64,000 nucleotides of DNA from Neckera pumila. Taxonomy: Eukaryota > Streptophyta > Bryopsida > Hypnales > Neckeraceae. Below the pieces are notes generated by a model, which was not told the origin of the DNA, did no database searches, and saw only the letters and a program-made list of their open reading frames with translations. Location of the stretch: positions 3,663,001 through 3,727,000 of the forward strand of contig OZ018418.1 of NCBI GenBank assembly GCA_963969595.1. The letters are read 5' to 3'. The translations under genes and the position numbers were made by a program. This document shows, piece by piece, positions 21,319 through 33,515 of this stretch. The number at the start of each line of letters is the position of its first letter. Position 1 is the first letter of the stretch.

Positions 21319-23924
21319 GAGAGGGCTCCTTGATTCTTCCCTCCCCATTTTTTTTAAAGTGCTTGGGTTGCTTGATCCAAGCACTTGCATGATCTCAACT
21401 CAGTGATAAAACTTACTAACTAGCCAATTCATAATGCTAAGGATCTTTCCATAATCAATTGCAAATCACAGTTTGAATATAGCTAAAATATCAATTTAAT
21501 TTTAATTAAACATGACAAGTCTCACGGCTACAATGCACTACTTGGATATGGAGTAATGAAAGGAAAAATGAAAGAAAAAAAGAAAGAAGGAACAAAAAGA
21601 AGGAAAAATATAGTTCACATATTTGTAAACCCTAATAATTGTTCAATGAAGAAGCAAGAAATGAAGATAGTTATCTCTATATTTAGCACATAATTTGAAT
21701 ATACAATATACAACATAAGATATAAATTTCCATTAAATTTATTTTTCTTAACACGATTATTTAAAAATTTAATAAATGTTGGTTGTACCAAATAATTGTT
21801 AGACTAAACGTACTAAATTAAATTGAACTTCAATCGGTTAAACAAAATAGAGAACACATTTGGTTGCTTTTCAATTTCAACGGTACCAACACTTGAATTA
21901 AAACAAATTGGCCTAAAATTGGACCCCCCCTCCCCTCCATATATTCATAGGATTCAGGCATTTATATATTTGTATACATATATATAAATTCATTACAAGT
22001 AAGCTAGAATAAAGATAAATGATTAAATATAGCCAGTTCATCATGCTTTATAATTTCATTGTTACCACCAGGAAATAATAATATGGATTGAATTTTAAAA
22101 TTGATATTAAAGATTTGAATGTGAATGTAATTCACATATGTTGAAGACCATGTAATTCTATGTTTTTATTAGGATATTGAAAGACAAAAATTGAATCAAG
22201 ATAGATTTGTAGGTAACTATAAAATTGACCCTAAACCTGAATTATATTTTTATGAAACACTTGAGCAGCAATATATATATCAACAGAAGTAATAATTTGT
22301 AAAATGAAAAAAAAATTGTGGAAACTAAAATACTACTTTAAAAATAATAATAACAATACTAATACTATATCCCTACAAGTGTTGGAAAAAATATAGATTG
22401 ACAATGGACCCCCACATATTAAAGGGCATTTGTAACTAAATTATGTATATATTCTTAAATTAAATGTGGCCACTACGTCATTTCAATGCAGTTTGTTTTT
22501 AATAATAGAACAAAATGAATCTAGGAAGCACTTCATTCATTTTATTGATAAGATATCAATTGAGAGCACATTTGTTTAAGCCCTTAATTTCAATTTCATT
22601 GTAATCCACATTTAATAGAAATATAGATTGAATTGGGCCTCTACATATTCATAGGATTTGGGCATTCATAAACTAAATTACATATGCACAATTAAAACTG
22701 TGGTCACTATGTCAATTCAATGTGGTTAGTTTTTATAGAAAAACAATATTAATCTAAGAGGCGCTTGATTCATTTCATTAAAGAAATATCATTTGGTAAG
22801 AAAACATTTAAAAAAAAAAAAAATGGTTGCTTTTCTATTTCAATTTAATGAACGGGGGCAAAACTATGGATTCAAAATGGACCCTACATACACATAGGGT
22901 TTGGGCACTTATGAATTGTTTTACATATTTATAAGTAAGATGTGGCTAGTACATCACCTTAATGGGGTTAGTTTTTAATCCTTTAAGGTCTATGCATCAA
23001 AAAAGTGAATGTAGCTTAATCAATACTATTTGTAACTTTAAAATATCCATTTTTGGTAGGTGTTTCAATCAAAGAAAATGAAATTTATCAAGTTCTATTT
23101 GTATTCTACCTTGAAATTTTGAAAATTGTCAAAAATTGAAATAAGTAAATTGCAATTACCTAAGCAATTTGAAATTTCTCGCGCAATGATGTATCATTCA
23201 TAGGTTCAACTAATAAAAATATGAAGTTGTTGTTTGAGCACAATATAAAAGGCAAAATACAGCTTAAACAAGAAGTTTGACCATTTTACAATGAATCAAG
23301 TCTTTAACGGATTTATAGAAGAACAAAATTATTGTTTGAAGCACTACATTCATTTCCCAAAAAGAAATATCGATTGGTTAGGAAAAAATCAATATCCAAG
23401 TAATCAATATGTATTGAAAATGGTTCTTTCATCCAAGGTTCATCCAAACAAATAATACAAATGTCAAAATTTCATATGTTTTGCTTTCTAAACTAGTTTG
23501 CAATAATCATACTAGATGAATTACCTTCATTATTCGATGAACAATTCAAGGGCGGTAATGTGGCCCGGGATTAAAGCCCTCAATTCAAAACATTTGCCTA
23601 AATTTGTCCACAATTGCCACTTGTCTATGACATATTAGGAGCAACCCAGCAAAGAAGCCGATAATCATGGCGGACCAAGCTGGTGCCCTCAAAATCTCAA
23701 ATGAAACAAGGCATACAAATTGCCATTTAATGTGTTGACTTTGCAACCATTGGTCAATCCAGATCCACCAATTACAACCGCACGATCAAAATCCGTTGAC
23801 TTATCTTGCGTATCTCTCCTCTGTAGAGTACTTTGAGTACAATTTTAGTACTTTTTGCAAATTTTATACACAGTAGTTTTGCCAATAGTGGGTGGGATCT
23901 AGCATACTTCCACCCTTGTTCTAA
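21319..23924. other. AT-rich intergenic DNA with degenerate repeats
   Basis: No gene is supported. A short perfect hairpin lies at 21357-21386 (10-bp arms AAGTGCTTGG/CCAAGCACTT, 10-nt loop). From about 21860 to 23000 a diverged repeat of about 235-240 bp recurs. Each unit contains TTGGTTGCTTTTCAATTTCA-like, GGACCC(C)-CATAT, GGGCAT-TAACTAAATTA and GTGGC-ACTA-GTCA-TTCAATG-GTTAG phrases (near 21919, 22404, 22637 and 22877). It may be an old satellite. Confidence 0.5.
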
Positions 23925-24308
23925 ATGAGCGATTCAATGTTCTCGACGAAAAACACAACCATAGTGGACGATAGTCCTGCAAAGCACATAATTAGTCATC
24001 CAAAGACTGTGATCCTCTTTGATCCATGGTCATACAAGGGTGATAGAATGATGGATGGGATCCTCATAGATCATCTTTTGCCTTATATCCAATGTTTGCA
24101 CTTGGACAGGCCCTTGGAACTGTATCCCTTTTGGAGAGATAATATTTTTGGGTGCTTGCACCTATTTAACAAAGAAGACACAATCGAATATAGGAAGCTC
24201 ATGGAAGCCGTGAAGTACTCCAATACCGTGTTCTCTAAGTGGAATGTGAGAATCCCAATTAAACATCAATCCTTGAAGAATCTTAGAAAGCCCAATACAG
24301 GAAGGTGA
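23925..24308 (+). pseudogene. FCP1/NIF-like phosphatase fragment
   Basis: An open frame of 127 codons. Residues 11-75 resemble the C-terminal half of the FCP1 homology (NLI-interacting factor, HAD-fold) domain: the V-D-D-S-P motif (HAD motif IV), then hydrophobic strand residues and L-L-P-Y-I-x-x-L. The N-terminal D-x-D-x-T motif needed for catalysis is absent here and upstream, so this is a fragment or a late exon. Proteins of this family dephosphorylate phosphoserine, for example on the RNA polymerase II tail. Exon-like pieces follow at 24457-24690 and 27968-28132, across a solo LTR. I cannot tell whether it was a cellular gene or part of a repeat. Confidence 0.45.
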
Positions 24309-24456
24309 AAGTAGAGGAATTTTGTACGTTGTTCTATCACAAGTCGGAGTCACAATGACGGGGACTATGGTATGACTTCGTATTGGATTGCATGTATGTA
24401 ATATTTGTGTCTAGACAAACATTGTTTTAACAACGGTTTCTAAATTGTCTCTCCAG

Positions 24457-24690
24457 GCTTCCTTGCGTGCTACTTCAGTTTTCCAAATTCATTCTCGCAA
24501 CAAGTGTACTGCTTCTGCTGCTTCTTTCTTTGATTATGGACAGTTTGCCATATTGCAAGGCGGATTCGAACACATCATGTTGTCCGCGGCCACTGAGTGG
24601 TCGACAACGAATTTCTCGACAAAGCCCATCGATGACGGGATTGTCGATAGTCCTCCTGTCGTAGCACAAGGAAGCACAAATCCTACCTTT
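24457..24690 (+). other. Exon-like stretch before the solo LTR
   Basis: It follows an acceptor-like CTCTCCAG and is open in one frame to the insertion point, with a hydrophobic Leu-rich stretch in another frame. It ends at the CCTTT duplication (24686-24690). Not recognised. Confidence 0.3.
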
Positions 24691-27600
24691 TGGCGTTTTA
24701 AATGACAAATGACAAAACACCCAAGATGACTTGTATATTGTTCCCAAAGGATTTTAACTGTAGTATCCTCAAAATTACGACAGACCTATCCACATTTGGA
24801 TCCTTAAGGCAGAATCTGGTGACTGGATAACTAGGCAATCCTAACTACTTGCACATCACTTACTTCCGGTTGTAGTAGGACCTCATCAACACGTCAATTA
24901 GCATACGCCTGTCTCTTGCAAAACGCACCCAACCTAAAAGCGGCTATCCTACACAGAAGCGTCCAAGTAACTACAGTAGCTAAATATCAATCCTAGTACA
25001 CACAATCTTTCAACCAGCTCACTTCAACTCTTGGAACCAGATTCAAACAGAACCTGGGGACTACTCCTCCTCTCAAATTTCACCAATAAGCTACCTGAAC
25101 TAGCAATGGTCAAAACACTGCCTAATCCCTCAACACAAGACCAAGACTTTTTAGACCAATACTCATGGAGTTGAAATCCAAGCTTTCTTTGCAAAAATTG
25201 AAATAGGAAAACAAGAGTGTAAAAATGTCCGGAGTTGAAACTAACTCCCAACCCCTAAATACTAACCCCCAAGGGAAACCTTAGTGGTCCCCAGCAATCC
25301 CAAAAAGTGGATCTCAGATCCTAAAAACCCGGAAAGACACAGTTCAAGTGCATCTAGCTAAAAAGCAACTTGCTAACTGCTTTCTACTTACCAAAAACTT
25401 AGGTTTCCATCTAACCATGCTAGGGCTACCCAAGAAACTACTTCCTAACCCGCTTTTGTAAAGGTTCCTCTTGCTTGACGGCACCTTTCCTTGGCGGTTG
25501 TTTTCTTCCAGTTAGCGGCTTTTCCTTGGTCGTCCCCTTGCTCTTCGATGGTGACGAAGCCTTTTCCTTAAAACTCGCGAGTGAGATAGTCACTGGATCT
25601 GACTCAGCATCAAATCCCAGATCCGGTTCAGATTCGGATCCGGATTTGGATTGACTCTATTCCTTCTCTGAATTGTTGGATGACTTAACCTCCTCCAAAT
25701 GCTGACTCTCTGGAGAGACCTCCCTTGCCCTCTTCGCTGTTGTCTTCTTCTTTTCTAGTACCATGTGTATGAGGAGACCGCCTTGTACTCTTTCTCTGGG
25801 GCGTCTCGGATCCTGACTTCCGGGTCCGATCCTTGAATCCGAATCCATGCGCAGATTCTTCTCTTGCCTCTGACTTCACCTTAGAAGAGGCCTTTGTTGG
25901 AGTCTTCTTCTCTACTTCTTGCTTATCAGACTTCACAGGTGCAGGTGGGGACATGAGAGGAACCAGTAGTGTAGGTGCTGTCCTCTTCTCGGATCCCGAA
26001 AAGTACCCTGCCTGCTGGAGAGCTTCGCGGATCTCATATAGGAGCTTCTCCACTACCTCCGAGTACTCTACCAACACCATCACTGACTTAGCTGTTGCGT
26101 TGGAACCGGCCATATGAATTTCCTTGTCAAACAACTTGGCCTTGTTCAACACATCCCCGGAATGGGAGACAAAACTTTCTACTTTCCTCAATGTATCCTC
26201 TGCCTCTTTAGACAGGTCCCTCACTTCCTTACTCTTCTCCATACTCTTCTCTAGTTGTTGGTGGAGATCCTAATTCCTCTTAGTGAGCTCCTTCACTTGG
26301 ATCTCTAACTTCCGGGAATCACTATCTCGGATTAACCCTTCCATCCTCTCAGCTAGCTCAGACACCTCAATCCTTCCAAGTAGCCTACAAACGTTCCTGA
26401 CTACTCCTCTCTCAGTGTCTAACCTTCCTCGGATCTTCTCAAGATCCGTAATAATCCTATCAAAAGAATCCTCTCCCTATACTTCCGGTTCCTGAGACTC
26501 TTTCCTGGATCTTTTCTTCTTTTGCGAGGCTGGAATCGTCTCAGATTTGGTTCTCTTTCCGGGTGACTCCTTCCTTCTCTCTGGGGACCCCCCTCCAGAT
26601 TCCTCATCCTCTCCTCTTGATCTCTCTTCTTTCTCAGGCTCTCGAGGTGGAGTAATGATTAACTTCACTAAGATGGCTGCTGCCTTATATTCAGTCTTCT
26701 CCTGATTCCTAAGTGTCCCTAGGTAGTCATAAAGATGGAAGAGGAAGGGCCAATGGAGGTTGCCTTTGTGTTGCCTAAGGAAGTCACCATCTTCCCTACA
26801 AGATCCTTTACTATACCACCCCAGAAGACTTTCCTCTTTCCACTCAATGCTCCAAATATGGTATGGGCCCAAGTGACTGTGATCCAGTTTGGACATTCCG
26901 GATACAGGATCAAAACTAAAAACTCCAGCAATCTCTTTCTCTCCCTATCTTGCAATCTGCGACTACATAGCCATCTTTGGAGTGCGGTGGGTTTAGAAAC
27001 TTACTATCCGCATACTCGGCCTTTTGTGAAGCCATTCCTTCTCCCAGACGCAGAAAGTCATAGACTTTCTTCCATGTCTCCAACGTCCACTTCTTGGGTA
27101 GCGCACGGTGCGTCTTTACCCATTCATTCGACTACTCACTCAAAAGCTCCAGAATCATCGCCTCGTTCTTTAGACTTCAAGGTCGGCGAAGAAATCCTAT
27201 GCATCCAAGTTGACCCAGATCCTCCTCTAGCTGTTTTCTCTCTCTTTCATCTTTGGGAATCACTGGATTGATTGACTTGATCTTTAGGGAAATAGACCCA
27301 CTCCCTTCTGCCTTCACCATAGCTGCTCTCTCTCTCTCTTTCTCACAATCTAGAGTTCAAGTATGCTCTTAGTCCTGCAGGAAGAAGGTGTTGCGGTCCT
27401 AACAATTTGTCTTTTTCCTCTCGACCGGATGCAAAACACCGGTTCTCATTCTATCCTTCCCTCTCCCAGACTTCAACCTCTCCTTCAGAGCTCAAAGAAA
27501 ACTAACAACCTCCAAGCTTGAACCATGAGAAAGAGATCTGACTTCTGAAGTTTTCTCCTCAAAGCAGTCGCAGCCGTTTAGGGTAGTCGTTTTCCGCGAT

Positions 27601-27911
27601 CATTGCGGAGGAATCTATCCATTAAAACGGTCATCCCTAATCTCCAGGAGAGCCGTTTGAGCCCTAGATTTTTGTTTAGGGTTCCAATAAGCTCCCATTA
27701 TCTTTCTGGATAAGGTTACACCTGGCCCCGATATGATTTGAGATTCCCGATTGAGTTCATGGATGCGGATTCGGTTCCAGTTTCCACTACAACTCGGAAA
27801 CTCTAACTATGGATATTAACCTAATTATCTATCTACTATTATCCTATTAGCAAGGAAGGTTAATTACAGTAAGATGCTCAATTTAACTTTGGATAAACCA
27901 AAAAATTTGTA
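24691..27911 (-). mobile_element. Solo LTR 'C' (3221 bp), minus strand, with reading frame
   Basis: Flanked by CCTTT at 24686-24690 and 27912-27916. On the minus strand it begins TACAAATTTTTTGG (the expected TG reads TA) and ends ACGCCA. The start resembles that of solo LTR A (TTTTTTGG then GTTTATCCAAA). Its length and layout match A: 591 bp before the frame, a coding region at 27320-25438, then 747 bp. No direct repeat joins its two ends. The decayed terminus lowers certainty a little; the duplication and the coding homology support it. Confidence 0.75.
25438..27320 (-). pseudogene. LTR-encoded protein, copy C (about 628 codons, broken)
   Basis: It starts at ATG 27320 and ends at TAG 25440-25438. 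The N-terminal domain aligns with copy A: L-E-E-D-L, G-C, then a TGA (27179-27177) where A has Trp, H-S-K-D-G-Y-V-V-A-D-C, and after a frameshift near 26955 W-I-T-V-T-W-A-H-T-I-F-G-A-L...W-G-G-I-V. It continues with L-F-H-L-Y, an Arg/Lys/Glu-rich NLS-like stretch (about 26650-26480), a long coiled coil (about 26380-26020) and a Ser/Lys-rich tail ending Q-K-R-V-R-K before the stop. At least two frameshifts and several stops are present. The order of parts is the same as in copies A and D. Confidence 0.65.
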
Positions 27912-27967
27912 CCTTTACTAATTCCTTCCTCTATTTTCCCACTTATAAGGTTTATCTTTCTTTCCAG

Positions 27968-28132
27968 GCTTCCACACCTCCAAATGGAGGAAAGTGGCCT
28001 CAAGCAGTATGGTTGCCTTTTCCATTCAAACGGTGTCCTCGATTGACTTTGCCCCACCATTTCCTGAAGATGAATGTTGTCATTCCAAGAAAGCTGTACA
28101 AGGAAGGAATAAGCGTGCTGCCTGCCTACGAG
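27968..28132 (+). other. Exon-like segment with both splice sites
   Basis: Bounded by TTTCCAG (ending 27967) and by AG|GTAAGG (28132/28133). It is 165 bp long and open in two frames. It lies just right of the solo LTR and may belong to the same interrupted gene as 23925-24690. A further open stretch at 28327-28557 contains I-F-I-H-L-G-H-C-P-W-D-A-W. Identity unknown. Confidence 0.4.
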
Positions 28133-29022
28133 GTAAGGTTCTGCTCTTTGCAGCTAGCGATGCAACGTGTGTTCTATAAATGTCTGCTATATGTCTTGGA
28201 ATCTCACTCTAATGTTGGGTTTCATTTGTTTATGCAAGGTGATGTCATATTGCAAAAGTCCATTGCCATCCGCGCTAATAGTTTGAGTGAACTCCCCTTT
28301 CTAATTACAATTACAAAGAGCGTATTTTGCCTCGGTGCAATTCTCTAGGGGGTGCGCAATGGCAGTGCAAGTCACATGACGTTGACCCTATTTTTATTCA
28401 CTTAGGTCATTGTCCATGGGATGCTTGGGAGGAAACATCCTTGAATAAGCAATGGTTGGAGATTGCAAGCCAAAGATCATCAAAATATACTGGATACAAT
28501 GGAGGGCCTAAGTTATTGGCAGCATTAGAAAAATTGAAGAGTAGGACACACTCATAGCTCTTGTATGTACGATAGGGTAGTTCTCTTGAAGAGAAAGTAA
28601 ATATTAAAATTTTTTAGAACATTACCAAAATTCTAACACCATATTCACTGAAATGGATGTTGGAAGTATGAAATCCACAAAAAGATGGCGGCAGCAATGA
28701 ATTTGAACCACTTTAGTCAACAACAAAGACAAACTCAGGGAAGGAAAGAGCAAAGAATTTGTAGAACCAAACTCTTCCACCACACTTGAGAAGGATTCTC
28801 ATAGGCTGCGCTTTTTACAATGTAGTATATGAGAATTCATCTCAAGGGAGATGCTAGAGTTTGGTTCTATGATTTTCGTGCTTTTCCTTTTCTGAATTTG
28901 TCTTTATTATTGGTTGAAGTACTATTATTGTCCTACTAACTAGTGGAGTACATGTTTTTTTGAGATTGTATTGGAGACATCACCATCACTGGAAACCCAT
29001 TGCTAAATCTAAATCCGTACTA
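28133..29022. other. No supported gene beyond a possible last exon
   Basis: 28330-28557 (+) is open for about 75 codons and may be a terminal exon of the neighbouring interrupted gene (stop at 28555-28557). The rest is AT-rich with no feature I can support. Confidence 0.35.
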
Positions 29023-29257
29023 ATCTATAAGATACAACCAATTCCTCAACAAATAGGCATCAAGAAGCCGCCACATAGAAAATCATCGAAACCAGGTATT
29101 CCAAATTCCTTGGCAAACACTCTTAATGACTACAGTTGACACACTATAGTGTATAAGAGTTTTTTTCAAGCAGAGTGGAATACCTTGCTTCAATGGTTTT
29201 CTATGTGGCGTTTTTTCGATGCCTATCTGCTAAAGAATTAGTTGTGTCCTATAGACT
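29023..29257. repeat. Imperfect inverted repeat (about 80-bp arms)
   Basis: The left arm 29023-29102 and right arm 29178-29257 pair with scattered mismatches around a loop of about 75 nt. For example, GGCATC-AAGAAGCCGCCACATAGAAAA pairs with the inverse of TTTTCTATGTGGCGTTTTTTCGATGCC. The RNA of either strand would fold into a long hairpin. It could be a foldback element or a young MIR-type hairpin born from an inverted duplication. No terminal motif or target duplication was found. Confidence 0.6.
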
Positions 29258-29611
29258 TCTATGATGATGGCTCTAGTATAGACTCCAAAAATAATGTACA
29301 CTACTACACGGATAGCAACAACTTGTGACGTCATTTACTTACACAAAAATAACATTGCATAGTGAATGTACATTTTTAGATGAAATATATGTACATTTAT
29401 TAAACACTTTCAATAAATTGCAATGTGATTTGTAATTACTACATGGTATTGGGCAATTTTGCTACTGTATGCATGCTTCATGTGTCATTGCATTGCTTAT
29501 TTTGTATTTATAGAGAAGAATTTCACTTCAACTCATGGTTTGTAGTGCTTCCTAAACCTCTCATTTCCCTCGAAAAATCTCATTTTAATGAATATGGTGT
29601 TGTAGGTAAAA

Positions 29612-31308
29612 TCTAAGATTATTTAGTCTAAACATTATCTTTAAAATTTACAACGAGAATCCTAAATAATGCACACGCCTCATTCACCATAAGAAACCGC
29701 AATTCATCCCCACTCAAATTCAGTCCCTCTCAAAAAATAGAGTACAAAGATTAAAAAAAAAAGAAGTTTTAAATAAGGGCCCATTTATACAATCCATGAC
29801 TATTTTGTCCAAACATCATTCTTTAAAAGTTACAAGGAAAATCCTAAATAATGATCCCCTCTCATTCCCCATAAGAAACCACAACTCAACCCCATTCAAA
29901 TTAAGTCCTTCTAAAAATGTAGAGTACAAAGATAAAAAAAAAAAAATAGAAGTTTTAAACAAAGGACCATTTGTACAATCCCTGATTACTTGTTTAAAAA
30001 TCAATCCTTAAAATTTACAAACTAAATATTAAACAATGGTCCCCTCTCATTCATAATAAGAAAACACAATTGATCCTCACTCAAATTTAGTCCCTCTAAA
30101 AAAGTAGAGTACAAAGATAAAGGAAAAAAATTAGAAGTTTAAAGCAAAGGTTCATTTAAACAATCCACAATTCTTTAGTCTAAACATCATTCTCTAAAAT
30201 TTACAGGGAGAATTCTAAATAAGCGTTTATATTCATTCACCATAAAAAACCACAAATCATTCCCATTCAAATGAAGTCACTTTAAAAATGTAGAGTACAA
30301 AGATAAAAAAGAAAAAATAGAAGTTTTAAACAAGGAATCATTTGTACAATCCACAATTATTTAGTCTAAACATCATTCTCTAAAATTTACAAGGGGAATC
30401 CTAAACAATGGTCCCCTCTCATTCACCATAAGAAACCACAATTGATCCCCACTCAAATTAAGTCCCTCTCAAAAAATAGAGTACAAAGATTAAAAAATAA
30501 ATAAGAAGTTTTAAACAAGGGATCATTTCTACAATCCACAGCTATTTTGTCTAAATTCAATCTCTAAAATTTACGAGGGAAATCCTAAACAATGGTCCCC
30601 TCTCATTCACCATAAGAAACCACAACTCATCTCCACTCAAATTTAGTCCTTCTAAAAATGTAGAGGACAAAGATAAAATAAAAACAGAAGTTTTAAACAA
30701 GGGACCATTTCTACAATCCACGGGTATTTTGTCTAATCATCATTCCTTAAAATCTACAAGGGAAAATTTAAATAATGATCCCGTCTCATTCACAATAAGA
30801 AACAACAATTGATCCCCATTCAAATTCACTCCCTCTAAAAAATAGAAGTTTTAAACAAGGGATCATTTGTACAATCTATGATTATTCTGTCTAACTATCA
30901 TTTTCTAAAATTTACAAGGGGAATCCTAAATAATGATCCCCGCTCATTCACCATAAGAAAGCACAATTGATCCCCACTCAAATTCAGTCCCTCTAAAAAT
31001 GTAGAGTACAAAGATAAAAAAAGAAAAAATAGAAGTTTTAAACAAGGGATCATTTGTACAATCCATGACTATTTCGTCTAAACATCATTTTCTAAACTTA
31101 ACAAGGGGAATCTCCAACAATTGTCCCCTCTCATTCATTATAAGAAACCACAGTTCATGTCCATCCAAATTCAGTCCCTCTAAAAATGTAGAGTACAAAG
31201 ATAAAAAAAGACCTAGAAGTTTTAAACAAGGGACCATTTGTACAATCCATGACTATTTTGTCTAAACACCATTTTCTAAAATTTACAAGGGGAATCCTAA
31301 GCAATGGT
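29612..31308. repeat. Satellite array, about 185-bp unit, nine copies
   Basis: The word AGTACAAAGA (or a close variant) recurs at 29741, 29923, 30108, 30294, 30480, 30664, 31005 and 31192, a spacing of 182-187 bp. One unit near 30840 has lost this part. Each unit also carries TTAGTCTAAACATCATT, TAAAATTTACAAGGGGAATCC, TCATTCACCATAAGAAACCACAA and AAGTTTTAAACAAGG. Copies are visibly diverged by substitutions and small indels. Unit length is close to one nucleosome repeat. Confidence 0.9.
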
Positions 31309-32558
31309 TGTAATGAAAAGAGCAATAATTCTTGTTGATGGATGTTGGATTGACAAGGTTGTGTGAGAAGTTGTATGTTTTTGATGTGTGCATGCATGTA
31401 ATAGGACAATGCCAATGGAATACATTTCATGAAGGTTTTCATTGATCATATGACACCCCATATTGAGGTAATTGAGCCCTTATTGGGAGCTTACATTTCT
31501 TTAAAATTTAAATTAATGGATTTTTTTTTTAATATGAAAGATGTGCATATGGATGTTCCCTACACATTTATGCAATTAGCTTAAAATAAATCCATGAGCG
31601 GTTGTTTTTAATAATATATTATGTAAAACCATGAAACATGACTTCAAAAATTTACAAAAAATGGAAATGTCTTCTTTTGAAAGTGAAATTTGGTATGCTT
31701 CATTGGAATTTGCAATTGTATAAGATTTGGGTTTGAATTATGCAAGAAGGAAAATTCCTTTTTCTTCCTATACTTTAAAACAAAACTTGGAATTGCTCAC
31801 ATCGGCAATTTTTGAACAAGCTATACCTTACTATACACTGGTACTTGGTAGAATGTAAAATGGTAGGACAATATAAAAAAATTGGAATCCAAAAAAATAA
31901 AATTTCAACATACATTGCAAGATATAAAAGCTTTTTCTCAAGCAAAGAATTATTCTATAGTTTATACCTAACTATGGAAAATTATAAGACTTCAATTGCT
32001 CAAGGAGTAAAGAAATCTACTACATTATCACATATTTACATTTTGTACCAAAATACTCACAAAATCTGAACAATTGTCCAACCTCCCTCCCAACCATCTG
32101 ACCTCCGTCCCGCTCGTCTAACCTCCTTCCCACCCATCCGATCCCCAATTGGCCGTCCGAATGACCATCCAACCTCCCGTTTGACAACCATGGGTCTAAA
32201 TTCCCGACCCTTGTCCGACCATCCACTGGATGGGCGGCCGGGGGCTAATCGAATGTCACGGGACGTCTGGGAGGCAGCACCCACGGACGCTGGACGCCTA
32301 GATCTGAGTCCAAACATACAGACGTCCTATCAACCCTGTACTTTGGAGAAGACTTAAAGAAGATAAAAGATGAGCTTGTTTCTAAAGGAATTCTTAAGTA
32401 CAGAGCAAGTCCGCAAGGACAATTTATATAAATATTGATAAGATGATAGTCCATAGGGTGAAATATCCGTATGGCTACTATCTTTAAATCATTTTCAAGT
32501 ATCATCAAGTCTGTGTAAATGGTTTTATAGTTACAAGCATACAATTGACCTCATGGGT
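31309..32558. other. Non-coding DNA with a C-rich minisatellite
   Basis: 31309-32070 is AT-rich with nothing recognisable. 32071-32300 is a GC-rich patch of short repeats around CCATCCGACCTCC / CCGTCC. 32340-32558 has a short open stretch (D-L-K-K-I-K-D-E-L) without clear identity and leads into the CACTA-2 insertion site. Confidence 0.45.
32556..32558. repeat. CACTA-2 target duplication GGT, left copy
   Basis: GGT precedes CACTATAAG at 32559 and recurs at 42540-42542 after the inverse terminus. Confidence 0.8.
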
Positions 32559-32949
32559 CACTATAAGAAACTCGTATTTTAGGTGATGAGCCTTGATTTT
32601 TCTTGACGGATTTTTCTAGACGTCCAATGCAACAAACCCATGTTTTAATGTCAACATTGATGTTACGCAAGATGCTTTAGTTGACAAAAAACATGGATTT
32701 GTTGCATGGGACGTCCATTAAAATTTGTCAAGGTACTACAAGAAAACGGATATTTTATGATTGGAAAATTATGACTGGACATGACTGGCGACTGTTTGCA
32801 GTCACATTCTTGGAGGCCAATACCTTGGTGAAAAACATGATTGCAAAATATAACTGCCAGTCATTTTTTAACCTTATACCTCACAAGCGTATACTATACG
32901 CTTGTTGGAAACGCCAAAGTACTTTGTAGAGAACGACAAGGAACATGTT

Positions 32950-33515
32950 TGGAGAACGTTGAGTCATATTATGAGTCATATTTTTGTTGAAGTCATATTT
33001 GCAATCATATCTCCATGGTAGTAACACTTTTTTCTCTTAAGGTAGCCCAAGGGAAATATAGGCGGGTAGTCATATTTTTGCCTTAGTCATATTTTGTAGT
33101 CATTCATCCATGGTAGTGACATTTTTTTTTCTTTTGAGGCAGCCAAGGGAAATTTGAGCGAGCAATCGCATTTTTGCCTTAGTCATATTTTGCAGTCATC
33201 CTTTTTTGTTAGTCATATTTTAAGGTTACATCTTTTTGTTAGTAAATTTTTTTTCTTTTTTGGCAATTCAAAGAAAAGGTGGTCAATCTAAGATGGCTTT
33301 CTTGTATTTTTTCAAGTATAAACGTGACTTTATTTCATAGATTGCTGTGTCCATTATAGAATTAGCATCCAATAATTTGAGGTGGCACATGTTTATTATT
33401 TAATTTAAAATTTTCAGACAACCTAAAGATAAGTTGGAGTGGGAAACATGTTTGGAGAGTGTCCAGTCATATTTTTGCCTCAATCATATTTTGTAACCAT
33501 ATTTTTTGGTAGCCA
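32950..33515. repeat. CACTA-2 left subterminal repeat cluster
   Basis: Repeated AGTCATATT(T) words spaced about 15-100 bp apart, often followed by TTTGCCTTAGTCATATTTTG. Probable transposase-binding sites, by analogy with En/Spm. Confidence 0.65.

Noticed and set aside
21357..21386. Perfect 10-bp stem hairpin as a terminator
   Set aside because: Bacterial-type terminators do not apply in a plant nuclear context; no gene ends here.
26735..27271. 178-codon frame on the + strand inside solo LTR C
   Set aside because: It is the antisense of the LTR-encoded protein, whose own frame is supported by homology to two other copies.
29612..31308. CRISPR-like array
   Set aside because: Units are about 185 bp, diverged throughout and without constant repeats separated by unique spacers; this is a plant satellite.
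31812..32069. 85-codon + strand frame
   Set aside because: AT-rich Lys/Tyr/Ile composition and no motif; likely chance.
32340..32420. RT-like short open stretch left of CACTA-2
   Set aside because: Only a few residues resemble an RT start; no further motif follows.
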